Assembly: GCA_946478645.1 (NCBI GenBank)
Contig: CAMLCW010000124.1
Coordinates: 1 to 12,904, forward strand
Direction: 5' to 3'
Length of the DNA stretch: 12,904 bases
Source: an uncultured Variovorax sp.
Lineage (GTDB): Bacteria; Pseudomonadota; Gammaproteobacteria; Burkholderiales; Burkholderiaceae
The position numbers and the translations under genes are program-made. The notes under the pieces were generated by a model that made no database searches, was not told the DNA's origin, and was given only the letters and a program-made list of their open reading frames with translations. This document shows positions 1 to 7,265 of the stretch, in pieces (position 1 is the stretch's first letter; every line of letters begins with the position of its first letter).

Positions 1-847
1 CCACCATGGTGTGCAGCTCGTCGATGAAGACGATGGTCTGGCCCTCGTCCTTGGCGAGCTCGTTGAGCACGGTCTTCAGGCGCTCCTCGAACTCGCCGCG
101 GAACTTGGCACCGGCCAGCAGCGCCGCCATGTCGAGCGACAGCACGCGCTTGCCCTTGAGCGAATCGGGCACCTCGCCCGCGACGATGCGCTGCGCGAGA
201 CCTTCGACGATGGCAGTCTTGCCCACGCCGGGTTCGCCGATCAGCACGGGGTTGTTCTTGGTGCGGCGCTGCAGCACCTGGATCGCACGGCGGATCTCCT
301 CGTCGCGGCCGATCACCGGATCGAGCTTGCCGAGCCGCGCGCGCTCGGTGAGGTCGAGGCAGTATTTCTTCAGCGCCTCGCGCTGGCCTTCGGCGTCAGC
401 GCTGTTCACGCCCTGGCCGCCGCGCACCGCGTCGATGGCCGCTTCGAGCGACTTGCGCGAGAGGCCGTTCTCTTTCGCGATGCGGCCCACGTCCGACTTG
501 CTGTCGGCCACGGCCAGCAGGAAGAGTTCGCCCGCGATGAACTGGTCGTTGCGCTTGATCGATTCCTTCTCGGTCGCCTGCAGCAGCTTCGCGAGTTCGG
601 GGCCGACCTGCACGACGTCGTGCCCCTGCACCTGGGGCAGCCGCTTGATCGCGTCCTCGGCCGCCTTGGCAAGGCCGGGCACGTTGACGCCGGCGCGCTC
701 GAGCAGCGCGCGCGGGCCGTCTTCCTGGCGCAGCATCGCGGCCAGCAGGTGGGCCGGCTCGATGTAGGCGTTGTCGTTGCCAAGCGCGAGCGACTGCGCG
801 TCGCCGAGCGCTTCCTGGAACTTGGTGGTGAGTTTGTCTTGTCGCAT
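1..847 (-). CDS. clpB: ClpB disaggregase, N-terminal 282 residues (cut by window edge)
   Basis: This is the AAA+ disaggregase that works with DnaK/DnaJ/GrpE to pull proteins out of aggregates in the cytoplasm. The minus-strand frame is open from the ATG at 847 to the left edge and gives 282 residues of a protein usually about 860 long. Residues 1 to about 145 form the N-terminal Clp repeat domain, beginning [17 protein letters not shown]1 follows, with Walker A GEPGVGKT at 204-211 (Lys210) and Walker B VFIDE ending at Glu277, just before the edge. These positions lie two residues from those of E. coli ClpB. The middle coiled coil and NBD2 are outside the window. An AGGA Shine-Dalgarno core at 856-859 supports the start. 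A sigma-32-type promoter lies just upstream, as expected for a heat-shock gene. Identity is very secure. Confidence 0.97.
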   Translation of the reverse strand, partial: MRQDKLTTKFQEALGDAQSLALGNDNAYIEPAHLLAAMLRQEDGPRALLERAGVNVPGLAKAAEDAIKRLPQVQGHDVVQVGPELAKLLQATEKESIKRNDQFIAGELFLLAVADSKSDVGRIAKENGLSRKSLEAAIDAVRGGQGVNSADAEGQREALKKYCLDLTERARLGKLDPVIGRDEEIRRAIQVLQRRTKNNPVLIGEPGVGKTAIVEGLAQRIVAGEVPDSLKGKRVLSLDMAALLAGAKFRGEFEERLKTVLNELAKDEGQTIVFIDELHTMV

Positions 848-866
848 GGTGGTATTCCTGCATCCA

Positions 867-894
867 AAATAGGGCTGTTCGGGCACGATTCAAG
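867..894 (-). promoter_or_regulatory. Sigma-32 (heat-shock) promoter of clpB
   Basis: On the minus strand a -35 element CTTGAAT (894-888) is followed, after 13 bases, by a -10 element CCCTATTT (874-867). The sigma-32 consensus is CTTGAAA, 11-16 bases, CCCCATNT, so each element has a single mismatch. Transcription would start near 860, giving a leader of about 14 bases that just contains the AGGA ribosome site. The match and the position before clpB, a classic RpoH gene, make this one of the firmest regulatory calls in the window. Confidence 0.8.
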
Positions 895-908
895 GTGTCC
901 AGCATTTC

Positions 909-942
909 GGGCACGGCGATTGCACTGTGCCCTTTCCTTTTT
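909..942 (+). terminator. Hairpin with T-rich tail in the Bug gene leader (possible attenuator)
   Basis: GGGCAC (909-914) and GTGCCC (927-932) form a perfect 6-bp GC-rich stem with a 12-base loop, followed by TTTCCTTTTT (933-942). This resembles a weak intrinsic terminator on the plus strand. It ends 15 bases before the ATG of the Bug protein. If that gene's promoter lies upstream of 909, the structure could act as an attenuator. The loop is long and the T-run is broken by CC, so confidence is modest. Confidence 0.35.
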
Positions 943-957
943 CGAATGGAGTCGATC

Positions 958-1950
958 ATGGGTATTTCAATGCAGCGCGCTCATCGGGTGCGCCGGGCGC
1001 TCGGCGCCGGTCTGTTCCTGGCGGCCCTGGGCCTCGCTGGCGGGGCGCACGCGCAAGGCACGCCCGTGCGCCTGCTGGTGGGCTTTCCGGCGGGCGCCGG
1101 CACCGACGCGATCGCGCGCACGCTGGGCGAAAAGCTCAAGGACGTGCTCGGTACGCCGGTGGTGGTCGAGAACCGCGCCGGCGCGGGCGGGCAGATTGCC
1201 GCGCAGGCGCTGAAGGCGGCGCCGGCCGATGGTCATACGCTGTTCCTCACGCACGACCACTCGATCTCGATCCTGCCCCAGGTCGTGAAGAACCCGGGCT
1301 TCAACCCGGCCACCGACTTCGTGCCCGTGGCGGGCTTCGCCACCTTCGCCAACGTGCTGGCCGTCTCGGGCGGCACACCGGCCAAGAGCATCGACGAGTA
1401 CGTGAAATGGGTCCGCACCCAGCGCGGCGGCAAGGAAACCATCGGCATCCCGGCGCCCGCGTCGATTCCCGAGTTCCTGGTGAAGATGATCTCCGAGAAG
1501 TACAAGATCGACGTCCAGCCCGCGCCCTACCGCGGCAGCGCGCCGATGACGGCCGACATGCTGGGCAACCAGATCACCGCCGGCATCGCGTCGGTGCCCG
1601 ACTTCATCGAGAACCACAAGGCCGGGAAGGTGCGCATCGTGGCGTCGATCGGCGCCAAGCGCCAGGCCGTGCTGCCGAACGTGCCGACCTTCACCGAACT
1701 GGGCTTCTCGAACCTCGAAGACCTGCCCTACTACGGCATCTTCGCGCCCGTGGGCACGCCGCAGCCGGTGATCGACCGCTACGGCGAGGCCCTGCAGAAG
1801 GTGCTGGCCATGCCCGACGTGAAGCAGAAGCTCACGGCCATGGGCCTCACGGTGGGCTACGAGCCGCAGGGCCAGTTCGCCGGTCGCGTGCGCAGCTACA
1901 CGCAGACCTGGGAGCGCATCATCCAGGCCAGCGGCTTCAAACCCCTCTGA
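958..1950 (+). CDS. Bug/TctC-family periplasmic solute-binding protein
   Basis: This is a 330-residue extracytoplasmic binding protein of the Bug (tripartite tricarboxylate receptor, TctC) family, which is greatly expanded in Burkholderiales. Such proteins bind small carboxylates or related compounds in the periplasm. The ATG at 958 is preferred because GGAG (948-951) sits six bases upstream. The start also gives a clean Sec signal peptide: an Arg-rich n-region (RVRR), a hydrophobic core GLFLAALGLAGG, and a probable cut after AHA at residue 32. The mature part shows the family pattern VGFPAGAGTD, VVVENRAGAGG and a proline-rich hinge. No TctA or TctB membrane subunits are nearby, so it is an orphan receptor and its ligand cannot be read from the sequence. 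It diverges from clpB and its stop lies nine bases from the moaE stop on the other strand. Confidence 0.92.
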   Translation: MGISMQRAHRVRRALGAGLFLAALGLAGGAHAQGTPVRLLVGFPAGAGTDAIARTLGEKLKDVLGTPVVVENRAGAGGQIAAQALKAAPADGHTLFLTHDHSISILPQVVKNPGFNPATDFVPVAGFATFANVLAVSGGTPAKSIDEYVKWVRTQRGGKETIGIPAPASIPEFLVKMISEKYKIDVQPAPYRGSAPMTADMLGNQITAGIASVPDFIENHKAGKVRIVASIGAKRQAVLPNVPTFTELGFSNLEDLPYYGIFAPVGTPQPVIDRYGEALQKVLAMPDVKQKLTAMGLTVGYEPQGQFAGRVRSYTQTWERIIQASGFKPL

Positions 1951-1959
1951 CGCAGCGCC

Positions 1960-2520
1960 TCAGGCGTTCGGCGCACTGATGCCCCAGCGCGCGAGCGCCG
2001 CGTCGTCGGCCACGCGTGCATCGACCCAGCGGGCGCCTTCGGGCGTCTGTTCTTTTTTCCAGAACGGTGCCTGGGTCTTCAAGTAGTCCATCAGAAATTC
2101 GCAGGCCTCGAAGCTCTGGCCGCGATGCGCGGAGACCACCGCCACCATCATGATCTGGTCGAGCGGCTGCAGCAGGCCCACGCGGTGGATCACGCGCGCG
2201 CCGAGGATGTCGAAGCGCTGGTGCGCCTCGTCGATCATGGCCTCGATGGCCTTCTCGGTCATACCGGGGTAGTGCTCGAGCTCCATCGAGGTAACCGTGC
2301 TGCCGTTGTCTTTCGCCGCCGGGCCGCCCCTAGGCGAAAGCGCCCCCTCGGGGGGCAGCGAGGACACGCCAGTGCCGAGCGTGGGGGCACTGTTCCTGTC
2401 GCGCACCGTGCCAATGAAACTGCAGACCGCGCCCACGCGCTTGTCGCCGGCGCGCAACGCGGCGACCTCTTCTGCAAGGTCGAAATCGGCTGTCTGGATC
2501 GAAACGCGTGCGCCACTCAT
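1960..2520 (-). CDS. moaE: Molybdopterin synthase catalytic subunit MoaE, with a 28-residue in-frame insertion
   Basis: MoaE pairs with MoaD to put two sulfurs on precursor Z (cPMP), making molybdopterin in the cytoplasm. The 186-residue product has all family landmarks: FIGTVRDRN (35-43), LEHYPGMTEKA (81-91), SAHR with His132-Arg133, and MDYLKTQAPFWKKEQTPEG with Lys148 and Lys155. The last two match E. coli Lys119 and Lys126. MoaE is usually about 150 residues. The excess is residues 44-71, between RDRN and the strand that continues NGSTV. This stretch is encoded by a hairpin-rich repeat at about 2310-2392 and has no counterpart in the E. coli protein. The frame is kept, so the gene may still work. 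The ATG at 2520 is chosen by alignment; no clear Shine-Dalgarno is visible. Its partner moaD lies beyond an opposite-strand dapA-like gene. Confidence 0.93.
   Translation of the reverse strand: MSGARVSIQTADFDLAEEVAALRAGDKRVGAVCSFIGTVRDRNSAPTLGTGVSSLPPEGALSPRGGPAAKDNGSTVTSMELEHYPGMTEKAIEAMIDEAHQRFDILGARVIHRVGLLQPLDQIMMVAVVSAHRGQSFEACEFLMDYLKTQAPFWKKEQTPEGARWVDARVADDAALARWGISAPNA
2310..2392. repeat. Structured repeat element inserted within moaE
   Basis: About 83 bases contain three inverted repeats in a row. The first is CTTTCGCC (2310-2317) with GGCGAAAG (2333-2340). The second is GCCCCC (2342-2347) with GGGGGC (2351-2356) around a 3-base loop. The third is CAGTGCC (2370-2376) with GGCACTG (2386-2392). 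All three stems are perfect. The block coincides with the extra 28 residues of MoaE and has no stop in that frame. It resembles GC-rich palindromic repeats that I recall being scattered through Comamonadaceae genomes. No second copy is visible in this window, so calling it a dispersed family is inference. Confidence 0.7.
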
Positions 2521-2526
2521 TCCGGG

Positions 2527-2554
2527 ATTGTGGCACCGCGCTAGACTCCGGCAA
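2527..2554 (-). promoter_or_regulatory. Possible moaE promoter, leaderless arrangement
   Basis: On the minus strand TTGCCG (2554-2549), a 16-base spacer and CACAAT (2532-2527) form a sigma-70-like pair. The -10 ends six bases before the ATG at 2520, so transcription would begin at or next to the start codon. That would fit the absence of a Shine-Dalgarno sequence. The -10 match is only moderate and nothing else supports the call. Confidence 0.3.
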
Positions 2555-2662
2555 TGCCCCGCCTCACCACACGCTCCACCGTGCCTTCGCACGCCGAGCG
2601 TCGCCGTGCGCGCCAAGGCAGCCAAGCCCCCAAAAAACCAAAGCTCGTCTGACCGGAGCTGC

Positions 2663-2705
2663 GGTTCCGTCGTCGGATGAGCGACGGAACCTGCCAAGGC
2701 CTTGG
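2663..2705. repeat. 10-bp inverted repeat plus 12-bp palindrome upstream of the dapA-like gene
   Basis: GGTTCCGTCG (2663-2672) and CGACGGAACC (2682-2691) are perfectly complementary around a 9-base loop. Two bases later comes the perfect palindrome CCAAGGCCTTGG (2694-2705). They lie in the 260-base gap (2521-2780) between the divergent moaE and dapA-like genes, about 75 bases before the latter. No T-run follows on the plus strand. On the minus strand a weak 5-bp hairpin (2642-2660) and six T (2637-2632) follow at a distance. They could be an operator, a leader fold or repeat debris. The rest of this gap holds nothing else I can identify. Confidence 0.45.
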
Positions 2706-2780
2706 CCCCGAATGGGTTGCGTGCGCATCATCGAGCGATGACGGTTCCTGTCCATCGGTCGATCCCGCAAGGAGGCCCAC

Positions 2781-3686
2781 GTGCCGCAACAACCGTCCGT
2801 CCCCGTTGATCCCGCCCCCGATTTCTCGGGCCTCTGGATTCCACTCGTCACGCCGTTCCAGCAGGATGGCGCGGTCGACCATGCCGCGCTGTCGGCGCTC
2901 ACGCAGCGGCTTGCCGGCGACGGCGTGGCCGGCTTCGTGGTCTGCGGCTCGACCGGTGAAGCCGCCGCACTCGACGAGGGCGAGCAGCTCGCCGTACTCG
3001 ACACGGTCCAGGCTGCCGCGGCCGGACTTCCGATCGTCATGGGCCTGTCGGGCTACCACCTTGGAAAGACCACCGCCTGGGTGCGCCGGCTGGCCGAGCG
3101 GCCGCTGGCGGGGCTGCTGGTGCCCGCGCCGCACTACATCCGGCCCTCGCAGGACGGCCTGCATGCCTGGTTCAGCGCCATTGCCGATGCCAGCGCGGTG
3201 CCGCTGCTGGTCTACGACATTCCCTACCGCACCGGCGCGATCCTCGCGCGCGAAACGCTGCTGGGCCTGGCCGCGCACCCGCGCATCCGCGGCGTCAAGG
3301 ATTGCGGCGGCGACATGGACAAGACGCGCGCGCTGATCGCCGACGGCAGGCTCCAGGTGCTCGCGGGCGAAGACCACCAGCTCTTCGTGACCGTGGCCGA
3401 AGGCGGCGCAGGCGCCATCGCGGCCAGCGCCCATGTGCAGACGCGGCGTTTCGTGCAGGTGCTGCGCCTGCTGGCCGAGCAGCGGCTGGACGAGGCGCGC
3501 GCCGAATGGCAGCCGCTGCTGCCGTTGATCGAGATGCTGTTTGCCGAACCCAACCCGGGGCCGCTCAAGGCGCTGCTGGCGCAGCACGGGGCGATGAACG
3601 ATGCATTGCGCTTGCCGATGACGCGCGCCTCGGCGACGCTGCGCGAACGGCTGGTGGCGCTCGAGGCCGGGCTCAGCCGCCCGTGA
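2781..3686 (+). CDS. DapA-family aldolase (probable 4-hydroxy-tetrahydrodipicolinate synthase or paralogue)
   Basis: This 301-residue class I aldolase of the DHDPS/NAL family starts at GTG 2781, five bases after AAGGAGG (2769-2775). By alignment the Schiff-base lysine is Lys173 (GVKDCGGD), the catalytic tyrosine Tyr145 (VYDIPYRTG), the substrate arginine Arg150 and the partner-subunit tyrosine Tyr119. The 5- and 28-residue spacings match E. coli DapA. Arg150 favours pyruvate plus aspartate semialdehyde condensation, the first step to lysine. Some motifs deviate: GSTGE instead of GTTGE, HY instead of YY at 118-119, and YDIP instead of YNVP. A second, housekeeping dapA elsewhere is therefore possible, so I give no symbol. 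It lies on the opposite strand between moaE and moaD, and its last 14 bases overlap the moaD 3' end. The strong ribosome site suggests it is well translated. Confidence 0.85.
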   Translation: MPQQPSVPVDPAPDFSGLWIPLVTPFQQDGAVDHAALSALTQRLAGDGVAGFVVCGSTGEAAALDEGEQLAVLDTVQAAAAGLPIVMGLSGYHLGKTTAWVRRLAERPLAGLLVPAPHYIRPSQDGLHAWFSAIADASAVPLLVYDIPYRTGAILARETLLGLAAHPRIRGVKDCGGDMDKTRALIADGRLQVLAGEDHQLFVTVAEGGAGAIAASAHVQTRRFVQVLRLLAEQRLDEARAEWQPLLPLIEMLFAEPNPGPLKALLAQHGAMNDALRLPMTRASATLRERLVALEAGLSRP

Positions 3687-3927
3687 CCGGCGGGAAGAAC
3701 GCCACTTCGCTGCCGTCGGCGAACGCCATGTCCTCGGGCCGCATCACCTGGTCGAGCGCCATGCGGATCGGGCGCCCGCGCATCAGGGCGCTGGCATGGC
3801 TGCCGCCGCGGGCGATCAATTCGTCGCGCAGTTCGCCGAGCGAGTTCGCCTCGGTCTGCACGGTTTCACGCTCGACGCCCATGGCTTCCCGCACGGAAGC
3901 GAAATAGCGGACGTTGACTCTCTTCAT
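3673..3927 (-). CDS. moaD: Molybdopterin synthase sulfur-carrier subunit MoaD
   Basis: MoaD is the ubiquitin-fold sulfur carrier of molybdopterin synthase. Its C-terminal glycine is adenylated by MoeB and converted to a thiocarboxylate, then the tail inserts into the MoaE active site. The 84-residue product begins MKRVNVRYFASVREAMGVE and ends in the required Gly-Gly (PPVTGG), both typical. The ATG at 3927 lies eight bases after the moeA stop, and its GAGGA ribosome site overlaps that stop, so translation is probably coupled. The 3' end overlaps the convergent dapA-like gene by 14 bases. In many Burkholderiales I expect moaE directly downstream; here it is over 1.1 kb away, behind an opposing gene. 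Confidence 0.95.
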   Translation of the reverse strand: MKRVNVRYFASVREAMGVERETVQTEANSLGELRDELIARGGSHASALMRGRPIRMALDQVMRPEDMAFADGSEVAFFPPVTGG

Positions 3928-3935
3928 ATCGATCC

Positions 3936-5234
3936 TCAGCGCCACAAGGCGTCGAACGGAATGAACTGCACCATGTCGCCGGCCTTGAAGCCCTGCCCGG
4001 CCGGTGTGTCGATGACACCGTCGCCCCAGACCACGGAGGTGAGCACGCCCGAGCTCTGGTTGGGGTAGAGGTCCAGCCCGCCGGCGTCGTTGCGGCGCGC
4101 GCGCAGGAACTCGCGGCGGCGGTCGGCGCGCGGCCAGTCGAAGTCGGCGCGCATCGGGATGGGCGCCGGCGCCACATCGGCCGCACCCTGCAGCGTCAGC
4201 AGGAACGGGCGCACGAGCAGCAGGAAGGTGAGAAAGCTCGACACGGGATTGCCCGGCAGGCCCGTGACGTGGCAGCGGCCCGATACCTCGCCGCCGGCCC
4301 GCGGGATCGAGCCATACGCGAAAGGCTTGCCGGGCTTCATCGACAGCGACCACAGCTGCAGCTCGCCCAACGCCTGCACCGCAGCCTTGATGTGGTCTTC
4401 CTCGCCGACCGAGACGCCGCCGGTGGTGATGATCAGGTCGTTGCCCTCGGCCGCGCCGCGCAGCGCCTCGATGGTGGCGTCGCGCCGATCGGGCACGATG
4501 CCGAGGTCGTCGACCACGCAGCCGAGCCGGTGCAGCAAGGCACGCATGAAGAAGCGGTTGGAGTTGTAGATCGCGCCGGGCTTCATGGCCTCGGGCGCGA
4601 CCTCGCCGGGCATGACGAGTTCGTCGCCGGTGGAGAGCAGCGCCACGCGGGGACGCCGCGCCACCTGCAGGCGGTCGAGACCCACGCTTGCGGCGAGCCC
4701 CAGCGCCGCGGGCGTCAGGCGCTCGCCGCGGCGCAGCACCACGTCGCCGGCCGCCACGTCTTCGCCCGCACGGCGGATCCACTGGCCCGCGGCGGGCACG
4801 GCGGCAATGCGTACGGCGCCAAGGCCACCCTGTTCGGCAATGGCCTCGGTGTCTTCCTGCATCACGATGGCGTCGGCGCCCTCGGGCACCTGCGCCCCGG
4901 TGAAGATGCGCGCGGCAGTGCCAGCCGCGAGCGCGGTGCCGACGCTGCCGGCAGGAATGCGCTGCGCCACCTGCAGCACCGCGCCCGCGGCAGTGCAATC
5001 GGCCGTTCGCACCGCGTAGCCGTCCATGGCGCTGTTGTCCTTTGGCGGCACGGTCAACCCGGAGACCACGTCCTGCACCAACACGCGGCCGTCGGCGTCG
5101 AAGGTGCCGACGCTTTCGGCCGGCAGCTTCGGCTGCGCCTTGGCAAGCAGGATGGCGAGTGCCTCGTCGAGCGCCATCAACGGCGGGCGCGGCGATGCGG
5201 AAGAGGACGCGGAAGAAGGCGGTGAATCAGCCAT
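3936..5234 (-). CDS. moeA: Molybdopterin molybdenumtransferase MoeA
   Basis: MoeA inserts molybdate into adenylated molybdopterin, the last common step of molybdenum cofactor synthesis. The 432-residue product has the family motifs in order: DNSAMDGYA (66-74), STGDEL (201-206), TTGGVSVGEEDH (270-281), KPGKPF (300-305) and LPGNPVSSF (326-334). A C-terminal beta domain ends near residue 432. The first 18 residues are a Ser/Pro/Ala-rich tail before the usual start of the fold, so a slightly later start cannot be excluded. The ATG at 5234 overlaps the 3' end of mobB by eight bases (5227-5234), and moaD follows after eight bases. This fits one transcript and coupled translation. Confidence 0.95.
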   Translation of the reverse strand: MADSPPSSASSSASPRPPLMALDEALAILLAKAQPKLPAESVGTFDADGRVLVQDVVSGLTVPPKDNSAMDGYAVRTADCTAAGAVLQVAQRIPAGSVGTALAAGTAARIFTGAQVPEGADAIVMQEDTEAIAEQGGLGAVRIAAVPAAGQWIRRAGEDVAAGDVVLRRGERLTPAALGLAASVGLDRLQVARRPRVALLSTGDELVMPGEVAPEAMKPGAIYNSNRFFMRALLHRLGCVVDDLGIVPDRRDATIEALRGAAEGNDLIITTGGVSVGEEDHIKAAVQALGELQLWSLSMKPGKPFAYGSIPRAGGEVSGRCHVTGLPGNPVSSFLTFLLLVRPFLLTLQGAADVAPAPIPMRADFDWPRADRRREFLRARRNDAGGLDLYPNQSSGVLTSVVWGDGVIDTPAGQGFKAGDMVQFIPFDALWR

Positions 5235-5772
5235 GGTGCCTCGGTTTGTATTCGAAGCGGTCGCCGCTGTCGATCAGCCACTGGGCGATGCCCTCGATGT
5301 CGTCGAGGTCGAACAAAGGCCGCTCGGTGGGCACCGGCAGGCTCGCGGCCGCATTGGTGGCGATGGCGGTCACGAACGGATCCTCGATGTACTGCAGCGG
5401 CCGCGGCTGCTGGCCCGGTTCGGGGGCGCGCCAGACCTCGATCTTGAGCAGGTCGCTGTGCTTGAAGCCTTCGACCAGCACCCAGTCGACACCGTCGTAG
5501 AGCTCGGCGATGAGCTCGTGCACCGACAGCTGTGCCGCCTGCTCGAACTCGCGGATCAGCGCCAGGCGCCGGTCCGATGCCACGACCACCTCGAAGGCGC
5601 CGGCCTCGCGGTGGCGGTAGGTGTCCTTGCCGGGATGGTCGATGTCGAACTTGTGGTGCGCATGCTTGACGACCGAGACGCGCTGCCCATGGAGCCTGAG
5701 CACGGGGATCAGGCGCTCGACGAGCGTGGTCTTGCCCGAACCCGAATACCCGGAAAAACCGATCACCTTCAT
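5227..5772 (-). CDS. mobB: Molybdopterin-guanine dinucleotide biosynthesis adapter MobB
   Basis: MobB is a P-loop GTP-binding protein that assists MobA in forming the guanine dinucleotide form of the molybdenum cofactor, used by DMSO-reductase-family enzymes. The 181-residue product has the P-loop GYSGSGKT at residues 8-15 (Lys14). It also has the conserved block VKHAHHKFDIDHPGKDT and the glycine-containing LVEGFKH characteristic of MobB. The ATG at 5772 has AGGAA (5779-5783) six bases upstream. It overlaps moeA by eight bases at its end and follows thrC after 81 bases. That 81-base gap has no clear terminator, so readthrough from hom-thrC into the cofactor genes is plausible. MobA is not in the window. 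Confidence 0.93.
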   Translation of the reverse strand: MKVIGFSGYSGSGKTTLVERLIPVLRLHGQRVSVVKHAHHKFDIDHPGKDTYRHREAGAFEVVVASDRRLALIREFEQAAQLSVHELIAELYDGVDWVLVEGFKHSDLLKIEVWRAPEPGQQPRPLQYIEDPFVTAIATNAAASLPVPTERPLFDLDDIEGIAQWLIDSGDRFEYKPRHHG

Positions 5773-5853
5773 GACGAGTTCCTGAGGCCGCGCGTCAGGC
5801 GCGAGCCGAATGCTGATGCAGGGCGGCCACCATGGCGTGCTGGCCGGTGCCGT

Positions 5854-7265
5854 TCAATCGCAGTTCTCGGCGATGTAGGCCTTCACGGCCTCGACATCGG
5901 CCGCCAGCCTGACGACGCGCTTGGGCAGCGACTCGATGCCCTCGAACCGCGCCGGCCGCGGCGGCTCGTCCCCGAGCGCCTCCACCATCGTGGCGGCGAA
6001 CTTGATCGGCAGTGCGGTCTCGAGCACCACCATCGGCACGCCCGGCGTGAGGTGCTCGCGCGCGGCCTTGAGGCCGTCTGCGGTGTGCGGATCGATCAGC
6101 GTGGCGAAGCGCTTTTCGGTGTCGCGGATGGTCGCGAGCCGGTCGGCATGCGTGCTGCGGCCGCTGCGGAAGCCGAAGCGCTCGGCAGCCTGCGCGAAGA
6201 CCGGCTCGGCGCCGAGGTCGAACCTTGCATCGCGGCCCAGCTGGTCGACGAACAGCGCGCGCAGCTTGCCGGTATCGCGCCCCACCAGGTCGAACACGAA
6301 GCGCTCGAAGTTGCTCGCCTTGCTGATGTCCATCGACGGGCTCGAGGTCTCGTGCGTGTCGGCCCCGGCGCGCACGCGGTAGACACCGGTGCGGAAGAAC
6401 TCGTCGAGCACGTCGTTCTCGTTGGTGGCGACCACCAGCGTGTGGATCGGCAGGCCCATCATGCGCGCCACGTGGCCCGCGCAGACGTTGCCGAAGTTGC
6501 CCGAGGGCACCGCGAAGCTCACGGGCTTGTCGTTGGACGCCGTGGCCTGGAAGTAGCCCGCGAAGTAGTAGACGACCTGCGCCAGCAGCCGCGCCCAGTT
6601 GATCGAGTTGACCGTGCCGATGCGGTACTTGCGCTTGAAGCCCAGGTCGCTCGACACCGCCTTGACGATGTCCTGGCAGTCGTCGAACACGCCGGTGATG
6701 GCGATGTTGTGGATGTTCTCGTCCTGCAGGCTGAACATCTGCGCCTGCTGGAACGGGCTCATGCGGCCGTCGGGCGAGGTCATGAAGACGCGCACGCCCT
6801 TCTTGCCGCGCATCGCGTATTCGGCCGCGCTGCCGGTGTCGCCGCTGGTGGCGCCAAGGATGTTGAGCTCGGCGCCGCGGCGGGCCAGTTCGTACTCGAA
6901 CAGGTTGCCGAGCAGCTGCATCGCCATGTCCTTGAAGGCGAGCGTCGGACCGTTCGACAGCGCCTCGAGGTAGACGCCGTCCTCGAGCTCGCGCAGCGGC
7001 ACGATCTCGTCGGAGCCGAAGACCTCCGCGGTGTAGGTCTTGGCGCAGAGCGCCTTCAGGTCGGCCGGCGGAATGTCGTCGATGTAGAGCGAGAGGATCT
7101 CGAACGCGAGTTCGGCATACGGCAGGTTGCGCCATTTCGCAAGCGTAGCGGTATCGACCTGCGGATAGTGCGTGGGCAGGTAGAGCCCGCCGTCGGGCGC
7201 GAGTCCTTCGAGCAGGATCTCGCAGAAGCGCTTGCGGTCGGGGTGGCCGCGGGTGCTCAGGTAGT

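Noticed and set aside
895..957. Earlier starts for the Bug protein
   Set aside because: They would put extra residues before a normal signal peptide and run through the terminator-like hairpin. The GGAG at 948-951 fits the ATG at 958.
2632..2660. Minus-strand terminator from a 5-bp stem and six T
   Set aside because: The stem AGCTC/GAGCT is short with a 9-base loop, and the T-run is separated from it by several bases. It is too weak to annotate.
2521..2697. Upstream extension of moaE
   Set aside because: The extra residues do not align with MoaE, which begins near MSGARVSIQTADF, and they overlap the inverted repeats of the intergenic gap.
2521..2780. Lysine riboswitch before the dapA-like gene
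   Set aside because: I see no multi-helix lysine-riboswitch layout; only one inverted repeat and one palindrome are present.
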